Positions 50,514-62,659 of a stretch of 64,000 nt of DNA are shown here, piece by piece. The notes under the pieces were generated by a model that worked only from the letters and a program-made list of their open reading frames with translations, searched no databases and was not told the DNA's origin. Within the stretch, counting starts at the first letter, position 1; each line of letters begins with the position of its first letter. The position numbers and the translations under genes are program-made. The stretch spans positions 5,766,001 through 5,830,000 of the forward strand of contig BSYQ01000001.1 of NCBI GenBank assembly GCA_030272585.1, written 5' to 3'. This DNA is from Bryopsis sp. KO-2023 (Eukaryota; Chlorophyta; Ulvophyceae; Bryopsidales; Bryopsidaceae).

Positions 50514-53489
50514 ATGTCTCACTTCCAGCGCTTGGGACGACTCTCCAGACACAACGTATCATCAAACTCGTTGGAGAACGCAAGCGAGCAATTGTCGCTG
50601 GCGGCTTGTCACACCCGAACTCTCGACCAGCGCCGCTCAATCGCCTCGAGGGAGGCCCAGGGAAACCTGCTGGCCACGGTGAAGCATACACCTTGGAGAT
50701 ATGATCGATGCGAGCGTCGCAACGATCTATGGCGTGGTCAAGGAGGAGCGGGGCTGTGCACGACCGCCCCTGCCACCACGGCGAGCCCTCCTGATAGACA
50801 CCCTGAGTTTGTCGACTTCAGAAACCTCAACACATGGGAGCAAGTTAAAGAAAAGGTCGATAAGCTGGGGGCCAAAGCGTCGCCGTTTCACATAACGGCC
50901 GCGTTCAACCGTTTGAAGCAAATCCTCGACACCTCGCATGCACCCAGGGATTTCTTGATGGACTTATCATCCAGAGCCATGGCGTTCGACGATGTCTTGA
51001 AGCCCAGGGAGATTGTGGACGTCGTGCATGCATGTGCTAAGCTGAAATTCACTAATGGGGTTCTGCTGGAGCATCTGGCGGGCCTGGTGGTGGGGTCGAA
51101 GGAATGCTCGGTCGATAAATTGGGGTCAAGAAATTTGAGTGTGTTGCTTTATGCATTGGGATCTCACTCTCGATATGGAGACAGACAGATTTTCTTGAAA
51201 GGGAAAGGCAATCAACTTGTGAATGCGGTGATGGCCCAAATTCGATCCACGGAGCAGATTTTGTGGGAGAGCAGGCAATTAGCACAAGCTCTATATGGAG
51301 TTGCCTTGCTGGAGTGGCAAGACCCCATGGTGGCAAGGAAAATTCTTGCAGGGTTTGCGGACCCCAAAGTGCTGCAGGGATGCAGCGAGTCAGACTTGTG
51401 CAGCGTCGTTTTCTCCATGGCTGAGTTGAAACTCAAAGACAAAAACATGGTGGATTTGATAATGAATGAGGTCGGCAGGGAAGTGAGGGTCAAAGAGCTG
51501 CAGAAATTTGGGGTGGCTAGTGTGATACAAAATCTGGGTAGACTGGGGTGTCGGAAGTACGATTTGATGGAAAAGCTGTGCAATGCGGCTTTGGCATTCG
51601 ACCAGGGATCCACAGTGTCAAGCAAGGAATTGGCCCAAATCGTGCACGGACTTGGAATAATGGAGATGACTGGGATTAGTGTCCTGGGCAAGCTGGGGGA
51701 AGAGTGCACCAATCCAAAGAGAATCAAGGAATTCGCCGAACGTGAGTTGGCCAATCTTGTGTACGGGTTTGGCAAGCTCAGGCACATTACACCAGAAATG
51801 GCTGCAGTTTTGGGGAAAGAAGTGTCGAAAAGGACTAGGTTGCCGGCATTCACCGACCAGGGATTGAGCACTATTATCTATGGGCTCTCCTTGTGCAAGA
51901 TACAGGACGAAAAGCTGGTGCACGCCCTTGCAAAAGAGGTCGTCAAGAAAAAACGCTTGGAAAATTTCACAAGCCAGGCAATTTGTAACATCCTCCAAGG
52001 GCTGGGCAAGCTCCAGGGGTTGAAAGAAGAAACCCTGAACGCGGTAATGAAGGAAATCGTCAAGGAGGAGAGGCTGCCGAATTTTTCGAGCCAGGGCTTG
52101 TCGACGATCATCTATACGCTGTCCCAAGTCAATTTCAACAACATTCGAGTGTTGGACAAAGTGGTGGCGGAGTGCATAAAGCCTGATCGGATCAGCACAT
52201 TCAAAGCTCAAGGGATATCCAACCTGTTCTCCGGCCTCACTCACATGGGAGTGACGGACAAAATGGTGTGGCAAATACTGTCGATTGAGGCATCCAAGCC
52301 CTCCAGACTGACGTCCTTCACTGAGCAAGGGCTGATTCAAATCGTGCATGCGTTGAAGCGTTCACGATTCCACAGTGACGAGTTGCTGTGTGCGATCGGC
52401 AAGGAAATTTTGGTACCGGAGCGACTCGGAGATTACTCAGAGGAGAGCTTGGCGGGGGCTTTCGTGATTCTGGCCCAATCCGATTTCGCTTGGCGGTGGA
52501 TGGACAACAGGTCGGTGTCGAATGTGTTGAAGGAGGTGTCGAAACCGTCAAGATTGAACAAGTTTTCCGAGAGGGGGCTGTGCAGCGTACTGAAAGCTAT
52601 GAGGTTGCTGAATTTAAAAGGAGGAAACGTCATGGGGCTTCTCACGCGTGAATTGATGAGCGACGGAAAATTTGGATCAGTGCATGAAAAGGGGCTCTGC
52701 AGTGTGTTGGTGAGCTTGTCGAAAATGGGGTTCAAGGAGCGGGACGTGTACGCAAGAATATGCGACAGATTGCTGGAGGAACCCATGCTGTCCAAGTTGA
52801 ACCCCCTGCATTTCGTGAATATCGTGGATAGCTTGCATTTTTCTGAGTTCGGTCCGGATGAGCGTGTCGAAAAGTTCCTGGAGAGAGTGGTGAGCGACGA
52901 GGTGTTGAGTGCATGCACAGAAAACGATCTAGTGGTTTTGCTGAGAGGTTTTGGTAATCTGAGAGTGAGCAACAAGGATACGGTCATGGTGCTGCTGGAT
53001 GCAGTCACGGAGCCGGAAAAAGTCAGCAAGTTGTCGGCCAAACAAGTGGCCTTCGTTCTGGAAGCTTGCCTGGATTTGGGGTTCACAGATCAAGAGAGGA
53101 TCGAAAAACTGTTTGACGAGGAAACCATGCTGGTTGCCAAAGCCGGTGTGCATCATTTGGTGAAAATCACCATCAATTTATGCAAATTGGGGAGCATTTT
53201 TGACAGATTCACCTCAAAGCTTGTGGAAGAGTTGTCGAAACCAGATCGGCTGGAGGCGATCACAGATGTCGATCTTGCAAGTGTGATAGGGCAACTGACT
53301 GTGGCTGGGATCTCCGGCATTGAGGATCTAGATGATGAAAAGAACCGACGAAAATCGGCAGGGAAGATTGGGAAAGACGTAGCAGACAAATACAACAGTG
53401 TTAGGAAAGTGAAGGGGTCTGAATTAGCCAAGGATCTTGTAGACCTGGTTGGGAAAGATGAAAAGGGTGTAGCAGTCAGTTTCGCTTAA
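50514..53489 (+). CDS. helical-repeat protein with about 39-residue repeats (OPR/DUF1601-like), probably organellar
   Basis: A single-exon gene of 991 codons. The first 50 residues are rich in Ser, Arg, Leu and Gln with almost no acidic residues, as in mitochondrial or plastid targeting peptides. From about residue 100 to 930 the protein consists of repeats of about 39 residues, each starting RLxxFTxQGLSTIIYxLxxL and continuing with a second helix ending in EVxKxxRL; the clearest five run over residues 440-640. Such alpha-alpha repeat proteins bind RNA in organelles and act in its maturation or translation. No RAP domain is visible at the C-terminus, which is lysine-rich. The target is unknown. 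The lack of introns contrasts with all neighbouring genes. Confidence 0.85.
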   Translation: MSHFQRLGRLSRHNVSSNSLENASEQLSLAACHTRTLDQRRSIASREAQGNLLATVKHTPWRYDRCERRNDLWRGQGGAGLCTTAPATTASPPDRHPEFVDFRNLNTWEQVKEKVDKLGAKASPFHITAAFNRLKQILDTSHAPRDFLMDLSSRAMAFDDVLKPREIVDVVHACAKLKFTNGVLLEHLAGLVVGSKECSVDKLGSRNLSVLLYALGSHSRYGDRQIFLKGKGNQLVNAVMAQIRSTEQILWESRQLAQALYGVALLEWQDPMVARKILAGFADPKVLQGCSESDLCSVVFSMAELKLKDKNMVDLIMNEVGREVRVKELQKFGVASVIQNLGRLGCRKYDLMEKLCNAALAFDQGSTVSSKELAQIVHGLGIMEMTGISVLGKLGEECTNPKRIKEFAERELANLVYGFGKLRHITPEMAAVLGKEVSKRTRLPAFTDQGLSTIIYGLSLCKIQDEKLVHALAKEVVKKKRLENFTSQAICNILQGLGKLQGLKEETLNAVMKEIVKEERLPNFSSQGLSTIIYTLSQVNFNNIRVLDKVVAECIKPDRISTFKAQGISNLFSGLTHMGVTDKMVWQILSIEASKPSRLTSFTEQGLIQIVHALKRSRFHSDELLCAIGKEILVPERLGDYSEESLAGAFVILAQSDFAWRWMDNRSVSNVLKEVSKPSRLNKFSERGLCSVLKAMRLLNLKGGNVMGLLTRELMSDGKFGSVHEKGLCSVLVSLSKMGFKERDVYARICDRLLEEPMLSKLNPLHFVNIVDSLHFSEFGPDERVEKFLERVVSDEVLSACTENDLVVLLRGFGNLRVSNKDTVMVLLDAVTEPEKVSKLSAKQVAFVLEACLDLGFTDQERIEKLFDEETMLVAKAGVHHLVKITINLCKLGSIFDRFTSKLVEELSKPDRLEAITDVDLASVIGQLTVAGISGIEDLDDEKNRRKSAGKIGKDVADKYNSVRKVKGSELAKDLVDLVGKDEKGVAVSFA

Positions 53490-54157
53490 AAAAATAGGAT
53501 TGCACATGTGTCACAGCTTTTTTTTTTCCTGGCGAAGTTGATCTCAACTCTCACCAAGCACAATTAACAGAGTTGCTCTGTCTTCAGTGGCTGTTGCCGT
53601 GTTCTTTAGATTGTGATTTCCGGCATCCCTATTTCCTATTTCAGTGATCAAACCCAGTTTTCAATAACTATCAAAGCACCCTCAGTATATCCTGGGTTTT
53701 CTGTGGATATTAACAAGTGCACCTAAGAGAGAGAGATGCATCCAAACGAAGTCATGACAAATCTGCTGATCAAACTTTGATTCGTATTCATGATGTGTTG
53801 CTGAGTGCCTGGTCAGACTGGGAAAAGTTTACATTGTGGTGATTTGCCCACCAAATCCATGGTGCAAAGCATTGTGCCAAACAAGAGAAAATTCTGGATA
53901 TCCTTTTTTTCAATTTGAAAGAGTACCATTATTCACTGTCCAGATGCTCCCCTGCCAAAACATCATCTGTGAGATAACTTCTGCCTATTTTGACACACGC
54001 CCAGATCTCCCACTACTCAAGTTTGCACTACTATAAAAAAAAAGAGGAAAAAGAAATCATAAGTAAGAAGAATAGTAACCCTGCAAAAAATAACAGGAAA
54101 TGAAAGAAAGATGGAAGAAGAACAAAAGCGCAAAGATAGACGTGCCTCCCAAAAAGA
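53490..54157. other. convergent intergenic region
   Basis: About 670 bp between the ends of the helical-repeat gene (+) and the glycosyltransferase gene (-). No gene or repeat is seen apart from short T- and A-runs. Confidence 0.5.
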
Positions 54158-55600
54158 TCAATGCAAAGATGAATCTAGAACGAATCCGTTCAAACTTTCT
54201 ATTCCATTTGTGCATTCATATGAAGGTTGATGTGGGCAGCCAGCCGTGTATCTGAATAGGGGCTTCAGGCCAGAAAAGTCCATTTTCTTATCTATGTTGG
54301 ATGTCAGAGGGACGTCAGGCATTCCACAGCAATCGGTACATTCTCCCCAGAAATAGATCATTCTTTTTCCGTAAGCACTATCTTCGATCCTGGCATTCGT
54401 CCCTGGATTGTAGCTGTGTGCGATATACACATCCTTGTTGGCACAGTACACGGTCTTCCATTCAGAGCGAAATTGGTAGTTGGCTCCGCAAGGCAACACC
54501 TTCGAAACCTTGGGATGTCTCCTGTAGTAACTGTTCATGGAATCTTGCGTGGGCTCCTCAGCGATCCGGTTTTTTGCCATTTTATAGCCCGCCTCAATGT
54601 ATTCCGCAATGGTGCTAGTGAAATTCCTTTCCCGAAACTTGTTCAGATCATAAACTCCTACGCCGGCATTGAACTGCATCCGCTCGAATCCACCCTTCGA
54701 ATTGTTCTTGCATCGATTCCGGTGTCCACCATCTTTTTCGGAAAATACATGCGGCATCGTCCCACATTTCAACCCATCCGCAGTTTTAACTTCATATGCT
54801 CGGGGCCATTGGCCGGTGTGATGCTGAATCCGGCCATAGGTGTCCATCGATTGACCGATCATTTGGTCTTCGTTGAATTCTGCATGGAAAATGGGCCCCA
54901 AGTCTCTGACCACCGTCAGATCGGCATCCATGTAGAGCACCCTTTCCAGAGATGCTGGCAGAATGTCCGGCAACATCATGCGACAGATGTTCATCATGGG
55001 GTTCGATCTCCCCATCAAGTGACCCACCTTGTCAAAGAATGCTTTGCATCCACTGCCACCACAAAAAATCCAAACCTCACAGTTATGGCCAGATTCTGTG
55101 GGAGGCAAAATTCTGAAGTGATCCTCAATTCTAGGCCCCTCTGACTGTCACCTGTATTCATAGAAGTGAAGCTGACCTGCACGGGGTCCAGCGTTCCCGA
55201 ATTTCTCAACGATCTCCTTGTCTTCCCCTGGGGAACATACCAAGTGGAACTCGACCGGATGCTCGGTCGTCGCCAGAACCGACCGGATTGCTCCCACCAC
55301 CATTTTTCTCCCCCTCTCGTCAAAAATGAAGGCGATATGGATGGTGGAGGGGTCGCCTTTCCGTTGATCGAACGCCTCGAGCCCAGGCTTCACATCTTCA
55401 GGATCCACTGCTCCGTTGCATCCCGTACTCCCGTCGTTAACATTTTCTTGCTTGTCCTCTTTTGTAGTTTCGTCTGCGTTGCTGTTGGCGTCTTGCGCAA
55501 CTTCTTCTGAGGGAAAGCTGTATCGATACCTCAGGAACAGAGACGACAGCGCAAAGCACGTCACCAATACGCAAAGGATGTGCAGGTGTAACCGTGCCAT
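54158..55600 (-). CDS. GT8-type glycosyltransferase, type II membrane protein (2 exons)
   Basis: Exons 55600-55152 and 55112-54158 give 467 aa. Residues 6-24 (HLHILCVLVTCFALSSLFL) form a signal anchor, followed by a polar stem (30-80). The catalytic domain starts at about 85 (IHIAFIFDERGRKMVVGAIRSVL), and YMDADLTVVRDL holds the DxD metal- and nucleotide-sugar-binding motif. NPMMNICRMMLPDIL and FNAGVGVYDL are further GT8-type motifs. The Cys-rich C-terminus (ECTDCCGM, CPHQPSYEC) suggests disulphides in the Golgi lumen. Donor and acceptor sugars cannot be told. The 39-nt intron contains an in-frame stop, so it must be removed. Confidence 0.85.
55113..55151 (-). other. 39-nt intron in the glycosyltransferase gene
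   Basis: GTGACAG...CACTTCAG on the minus strand, phase 2. Removing it joins HFYEY to RILPPTESG and deletes an in-frame stop. It is among the shorter spliceosomal introns known. Confidence 0.75.
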
Positions 55601-56560
55601 CCCTTAAAACTGGGCGCGACCCAGATAGACGCTGTGCGAACGACGAAAATATACCCAACGCGCGAAAGACGACTATGGGAATGCTCGTCAAGCATGCATT
55701 CGTAAAAAGCGGAGAGGAAACGGTCACGTGGTCCTGCGTGGCGAAATTGCATTCGCCCGCGTCCCTGAGACTGCCGCATAGGATTGGCCGTCCGTTGAAT
55801 GTGAATGATGTTTTTTGATGTTTGTTTGTTTATTATCCAGTGGCTTTTTAAGCGGCCCCCACTGTCTGGTGGCCCAGGCAGAATGCAATTGATTGAGCAA
55901 AACAAAACACAATCTATTTAATGCGAGAGTTTCCCGAACGAAAAAGCCCTGGATTTTGCTCCCACCCCTACCCTCAAAGACACAATCCACACTATCTTCA
56001 ATTTCATGAACTGCTGCCCATGACACCCCGTTTTCAACTTAGATAACAAGATGAATGCATTAGATCCCAAAGCTGGTTCTGCCCGGAAGATTCAATGACA
56101 ACAATGATGCACCAGCAACGAACAAAAGAAATTCTTATTGCTGCTGGCCAATAAAAGAAAAAAGCAGCTCACTCTGTGGGGGTACCTTGAAACAGTGCAT
56201 ACTTTATTTTTCACCGGACAAGAAACACCGTCATCAAGAAAAGTGTGCGAGAACTCGTGCCATCAAGGATTCAAGTAACATTTCAATTACAATGTGCCTC
56301 GGCCAGAAAATCCAAAATCCCCCCCAAAAAACGATTTTGGTATTAGCCCCTGTTTTGTTTCTTTTTGTTTTTTTTTTCCTTTCCTTTTCCCATTGGGTAC
56401 ACGAGTAGGTGTAAAAATCAATTCCTGCTGCTGTCCATATGCTATGGAAATGTGTTAAAAAAGATCCTGCAAGATGTGAAAGCATAAAACCAATTGCCCT
56501 TCTTGATCGGCCATGATATGATATTGATACAACAATCGATAAAGGCCAACCAAATTAAAC
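55601..56560. other. intergenic region upstream of the glycosyltransferase gene
   Basis: Nothing recognisable beyond the presumed promoter of the minus-strand glycosyltransferase gene. Open frames on both strands are short and unlike known families. Confidence 0.45.
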
Positions 56561-59500
56561 TGACATAATTTTTTTGTTTGTTGCAGATGTATGCTTTTTC
56601 TTTTTTTCTTTTTTTTTAAAGTTCAGTAATTTTTTTTGTTGTTTCTTCTCTTCCTTTCAAACACTACTGTGTACCACACTAAAATTGTTTTTTTTTTTTT
56701 CTCGCTCGCTCGCTCTCTCTCTTTTTTTTCCTTCTTTGTTCATCCTTCCTTCTCTGATATTTCTTTTTCATGTATTTTTTTTCCTGCCTCTTTACCCCCT
56801 TTTTTTTGTTTTTTTCCCTCCCTTGTGGGGCGCTGAATCAGAACGCCACATATCACCAGCAATCACACAAAAAAAAACAAAAAAAATAAACTTTGTGATG
56901 TGTGCTCTCCTATTTCTTTTTTTTTCAAAAGCCCCCCGTGATTCATGCTCTACCACAAACGACTTTTCAAACGTATCTGTTTTCTCATGTACCATTTTCT
57001 CATCAAGAAACACCTCCAAAAAAAATATTTCGAAAAAGTGCAAACACCAGAAAAAAAAAAGCGAAAAAAAAATTTAAAAGCATTAAGAGAGTGTGTGCTC
57101 TCCCTCCACCTCCTTCCACCGAAAAGTGCCAAGTAAATCTTTAGCACACGAAAACACTAAAAGCCCCTCTTCTATATCTTTTCAACTACAAAAGCAAAAA
57201 AAAACAACTTCACTTTTTTGTTTTCCTTTTCCTCCAAAAAAATAAAATAAAGGAACTAAATCGAATGGATCCCATCCACATGCATGCATGTATGCATATC
57301 TTCGATTCCTGGCATTTCCTTGTTCCACTTGCGCTAGCACAAAGACCTCAAATCCATCAGCGCCGTCCCACAAAAAGATACATGGGATCTAATGAAACAT
57401 CTGATTTTTTCTATGTCTTTCCTTAAAATTTCACATTAACAAAAAAAAACCTGTCCAAACAACCCTCATTGTGCACGAACCACCACCTTTTTCTTTCTTT
57501 TTTTTTTTTCTTCTTTTTTACCTTGGGTCCCTCCACATCGAGGTTAGAGCATGCCATCGAAGTACATCAAATTGTATTTCCTTCTCCTCCTTTTTTGACG
57601 TTTTTTTTTTTGTGTGTACGTGCGTGTCCATTGCCAATCTGCTCCCCTCTCATCAATTCGTTTTCCAAGATGCGTCTTCCAGCAAATTACTCCCACGGAA
57701 TTCCTCTCCTCTTCTAAATCCCTGCAAACTCTCTTTTCAAGCACCCCCCCACCCCCACCCCCCCTCGACTTTTCCCCCAAACCCTGAAAACCCAATTCCG
57801 AATTCCCTACTCCCAGATCACTCCAAAACTTCGTTCGCCTCCAACTCACTCCAGCCTCTAACAATTCGAATGTCAATTCAGCATAAGTCGAAATCGCCCG
57901 CCTGGTCTCTGAACGATTCTCATGCTTTGTTTATGTTTTTCAAGTCTGCAAGTTTTCTCTTTGTTGGGCTCTTCACTATTTTGATTGGGTCCGCTGACAT
58001 CTCCATTTTTTCCCTCATACCCCTTGAATCTCCACTTTACATAGATTTCCACTGAAAGAAAAAAAGAAAAAGGAAGTGGCCACAGAGAGACACAAAGCGA
58101 AATCTAACGTTTAAGGAAAAATTATATCCCCAGTGCGTGTCTTTTTTCTGCGAACATACCATTGAACTTCTTTTTCTCCCTTTTTTTTTGAAATTTATCA
58201 ACTCCCTCCCCCCCCCCCCCTTCTTTTGTCTTTGATCTTTTTCTTCAATTTTTTGGTTTTCCCGAGTTCTCTTCCTTTTCTGCCCTTCTGTCTTTTCTTT
58301 TCAATCAAGGGCGAAGGCAAATAACCAAAAACATCGAATATCTCGTCAATGGGATACTGCCATCTGACAAGATGAGCCAAAAAAAAAAATGACACGCTCC
58401 CAAAAACAGTTTTGAAACGAAAAACCCTGCACAAATATATGTATATTTTAAAAAAAATATAAGAAACCTTTTGAACTTCCATGATTATAGCTCTCCTCCT
58501 TTTCCATTCCCATTCTTTTTTTTTTTTCCCTGTCTTTTCCCTCCTTTTTTCTTCCATCCAAACCAAAACCAAAACACTGCCAGTCTTCCCAAGGGAGGGA
58601 AATAAAAAAACAAAACAAAACAAAAAAACACCCGAGGAAACCCACAAAAGCCCAGGAGCTCCACCCACCCACCCCCCAAAAAATCAAACTATTGTAGAGT
58701 CATTTCGAGGACCCCCCCCCCTCTCTGGAAGTTCAATCAGTAAAACACACAAGCATCTAAAAAGAACAAAAAAAAAGCATTTCCCGTTGCTGAATGCACA
58801 TCGCATAGATAATTCATTGCCACAATTTTTTTTCAGCCGGCTACACTTAAACACGTCAAACCCATTGGAAGAAAAGTACAACTCAAACAATCTTTTTTCC
58901 TCCAAACCCGTGCCCCTTCAACCCCCCCCCCCCCTGTTTTCTTTTCTCATCCCACTCTGAATGACTTTTTTTTTCCCACTTTCAACTACAAGCTTGGCGA
59001 AAGAAACATCCCAAGCACTGCACCATTTTTTTTTGTTGTTTTTTTACCCCTGCCCTTCCAACCCCCCCAAAAGACAAAAAAAAACCATTCATAGAAGGGA
59101 TGACATCCCGAAGTTGGAACCTTTTGTCGGCCGGTCTTTTTTTCTATGACCATTGACCATTCCTTTTTCTGTTTTTTCTTTTTGGGTGTTTCTTCGCCCT
59201 CAAAAATTTTTAAAATCGGAGGCCGGAAATCATCAACTCGAGCAATTTGGATCCTCCCTGGAAAGATACAGCAGTCCCATTATCATCTGTCATTTCTTTC
59301 AAAAATGTAAAGAGAAAAAAAAGACAGGAAGAATTTACAGAGACGACATGAATAATATGGGAATATAATTTTTTTTTTGCCCATCATTTTTGTGTTTTTT
59401 TTGCTTTTTTTTTTCCTCTCCCAATAACACATGGGATCATCATCGAGAGCGGTCCATTTTCTTTTCCTCTTCTTTCCTCTTTTTCTCTTGTAGCTTTTTC

Positions 59501-59986
59501 TCCAAACATTTTTCAGCTTGGGCTTCGTACCAACATGTAAAATTTGTCATCGTTTTTTTTTAAATCAAAACCCTTTTTCTCAATCCTCTTTTTCCTTTTC
59601 TTTTTTTTTTTTTGGAGTCACTGTTGAAGCTCCCAGAAAAAAACACTTCCAAGCTCTGTCCCAAATATAACCGTACACTTATGAAAAAATCACGCACCCA
59701 CGCCTGGTCAACCGCCCCCCCCCCCCTTTTTCCTGGCCAAATGAAATAATTCTTCCACACCAAGTCCTCTGATCTCATATCAGTTTACTATGTCCATCCA
59801 GCTCATCTTTTTTCCCCACCCTTTACACCCATTTAAAACCCCATTCCCCTTTTAAGAAACACCCCACCCAGCTTCCCCGATATACATCTGGCAAGAAAGA
59901 GGCCATTTTTTTTCTTTCTTTTTTTCTCTCTTTCACTCTCTGTCTCTGTCTCTCTTTCTTTGGTGGAGGGGGAAAATGAAAAACAC
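56561..59986. other. 3.4-kb pyrimidine-rich tract (plus strand)
   Basis: The plus strand is very rich in T and C, with many T-runs of 7-14, C-runs of 7-14 and CT-rich stretches; A-runs occur but G is rare. It lies downstream of the bZIP gene (minus strand), so a long 3' UTR transcribed through it would be purine-rich. No coding region is credible: every open frame here is low-complexity Phe/Ser/Pro or Lys/Glu/Gly. Confidence 0.8.
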
Positions 59987-62177
59987 TCACTCCTTTTGAT
60001 CGACTGCCATCTTTTCGTCGTCTGGCTGGAAACCTCCCTCGTCATTGTTATCGTTGTCTGTCGTAGCATCTCCTCCAGCCTGGGCTTCTCCATGAGCCTT
60101 AGATATAAGCTTTTCCACATCAATTCCCATTTGATCCAGCATGTCACGCAACACCTGACAGGGGGAAAAAAAAATCAATCCGTTTCAGTCCACATACGTA
60201 CTATTTTCAACACCAAAAAACACAAATGGAAGCTTCTTCTTACATTCACCAAAACACACACTTACACACACACACACAATTTATTTCCTCGGGGGAGAGC
60301 AAACAGAAAATCAAATCAATGTGACGCGATGCACTGAAACTTCCTAAAGCAGTTGGCAGCTGTGGATAAACCACCACCAAGGATGGGAAAAAAAATGCAC
60401 CTTGTTCTCGTCTGTAAGTCCACTTGTTTGTTTCTTCAACTCATCTATCTCCTTCCTTCTATTTTCAAGTTCGGATTGAAGGTCTGATACCAGTTGCTGC
60501 AAAAAACAACAGAACAACATTGGGTCAGTTTCAGCTAAAACAGACGGGAAACAGCCCCCCAACAGGTTCTGTTCAGTTACGTTCCCATGAATGACCTGAG
60601 CCTTCCCACCCATGGAAAAAAAAAAATCCGACAAGCCTTAAGAAAAGAAGGACTACTTCAATCAAGTTGATGAAAAATTGTTGTTTCAGTTTCCTGGCTG
60701 TGTGTGGATTTTACTAGGATTGGAGGTTAAATGTACTCCTTTCTGTGGGGCAGGGAAGCTTTTTCAAGGTCAAGGAAACGGTGTGAACATCTGTTATCAG
60801 GAAAGCCAAGAAATCTATAGAAATCTGAGGCACAGGCAAGACAAATCAACGCCAACCTTTTGTCGCAGCCGAAATCGTTGCTGAGCTATTCTATTCTTCT
60901 CCCGTTTTTTCTGGGTACGCTGCGCGTGATCATCATCCTGCATCTGCACAGCCAAGGCCTTAATTTCACGATCAGTCATGCATATCCACCTTTGGTGGCC
61001 AAACACTTAGGTGTGCAAGGGCATCATTTGCTTTCTGGGTTTCTTTTCTTTTTTGTTTTTTTCTGGATGGGGACATGTGGACATGTAGGTGTTCCTTTCG
61101 TGGAGGGTTTACCTCCACGGCCATGCCCAATTGGTCCGAGGCTCTTCTAGTCATCACATCTTGGCTGTCCGGGCTCAACAAAGGTTCTCTGACCGTCGCA
61201 TGGTGCACTTCTTCCGGTGCCCTTTGAAGCAACCTTCCCTTGAGGGGGTCGCTTTTTATCACTGGAAATGGAAAAGAAACAAGAGTTTGAAAATTGGGGG
61301 AGGGGGAACAATTAATCATTTATCCATTTTGAGATGATTTTTCAAAGGTTGATTGTAATGGATCACCACATGCATGAAAAGCAGACTGGGTGCACGCAAA
61401 AAATGATTCGAATGCGAAAAAGTCGTCACGGTGAACGGCGTCGGATGTCGTTTTCGGAAAACGCTCCAAGGTACCGTAGTTGTCCAGAAGGAGTCCCGAA
61501 GGCACATTCAGAGTGCCCGCCACTTGGGGACTGTGTAGTTGCCCGTTCTGGCCGACCATCACGGAGCCAGAGTTGTGCTGGAGGCTGTCCCGCGACAATC
61601 CGACCAATCCGTGGTGGCCCCCAGGAGGACATCGCGCGACATGCGGCGTCGAGCGCGAAGGCTCACCCAACAACTGCCCCTGCTGCGAACTCTGTATCGG
61701 ACACAGGTCGACCAACCACGGTTATTCATTGCGAATATTGGAGGACCACAGCTTTCACGTACACAACCGACCAAGACTAAGAAACAACCAGACGAAGTGG
61801 AAAAACATTTTTTTTTTATGTGTGCAAGGGAAAGACGCTTATTGGCTTGAGTGTATCTTTGTAAAGTACAGGACGCCCACCTGTAAAGTTATATCAGCGT
61901 GGAGTTGCTGTGGAGTGGATCTCAGCACGAAGTACTGAAAGTCTTCGTCCGAAATCTGGCGGTGCACGTCAATATCAGGAAGGAGTTGGGGCAACCCCCC
62001 GTGCCCCAGACCGTTTCCGCCCGCCGTGACCCTGTCCTCGTTAGACACACTATCCGTCAATGACTGACGACCTTTCGAATGACTATTTTCTCAAAATACA
62101 CTAGAAGTCAGAGGCCGAGGAGCGCGGCCAGGTACCTCCTCCGGTTTACGGACACGCGTTCCGTGGCCAAACTTCAT
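59987..62177 (-). CDS. bZIP transcription factor (about 7 exons)
   Basis: Exons, high to low: 62177-62136, 62063-61881, 61691-61475, 61261-61113, 60958 (or 60943)-60857, 60496-60401, 60154-59987; about 310-318 aa. Phases agree at every junction, but the acceptor of exon 5 is uncertain. The basic region KKREKNRIAQQRFRLRQK has the invariant N-x7-R. The zipper follows over exons 6 and 7 with heptad residues L-R-L-L-L (QLVSDLQSEL ... DELKKQTSGL ... NKVL). The N-terminal 200 residues are Gln/Ser/Gly-rich, as in activation domains. The first ATG in frame (MKFGHGTRV) follows an in-frame stop. It binds DNA as a dimer in the nucleus; the target is unknown. Confidence 0.8.
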
Positions 62178-62659
62178 ATACGGAAACTGCCTCAGCAAGG
62201 CATAAACGGAAACACGCTGAAGTACAGTTCACCTGTCCATCGCTTATCCGCCCTTGTGCAACTCGTGTGGGACCTTCACAACAGTTGTGCCAACCAACCT
62301 GTACAAAGGGCTTCCGCCATCAGTCTTCCCGACAACCATCAGCATCGACGGGGTGTTTTTTTGTTTTTTTTCTTTTTCCCAGAGTTCCACTTCCCGGGCG
62401 AAAGCAAACACGAAGGCGGTGACTAAAAAACTTGTGGGAGGAAAAAACGAAAAAAAGGGGCCGCACCTCGGCGTTTCTGTTTCTCGCCGTTTTTGGGAAT
62501 CGAAACTTACTAGCGTCGCAGAATCTTCACGTTCTCATCCCCTCTGGCCAAAATCGTCTGAGGGTTGCGGCGTTAGTGAGCACCACGGGTAGCCACCCAC
62601 TACTGGCTGGGATCACATGACAACGTGGCCGTTGAAGAACGTAAAATAAATTACAAGAA
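62178..62659. promoter_or_regulatory. region between the bZIP gene and a possible plus-strand gene
   Basis: 482 bp upstream of the bZIP start. Minus-strand pieces with splice-like borders (for example ending CGACGCTA|GTAAGT at about 62507) suggest that the bZIP transcript may have further 5' exons here, but I cannot join them with confidence. Confidence 0.35.

Noticed and set aside
49887-50552. 221-codon minus-strand frame and overlapping 125-codon plus-strand frame
   Set aside because: They overlap each other, show no family resemblance, and the region is best explained as intergenic.
56574-57077. Phe/Ser-rich open frames that look like membrane proteins
   Set aside because: They are products of T-rich low-complexity DNA; no motifs and no conservation are expected.
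62254-62400. LCNSCGTF on the plus strand, resembling half of a GATA zinc finger
   Set aside because: The first cysteine pair is missing upstream and the region lies in the bZIP promoter, so it is too little to call.
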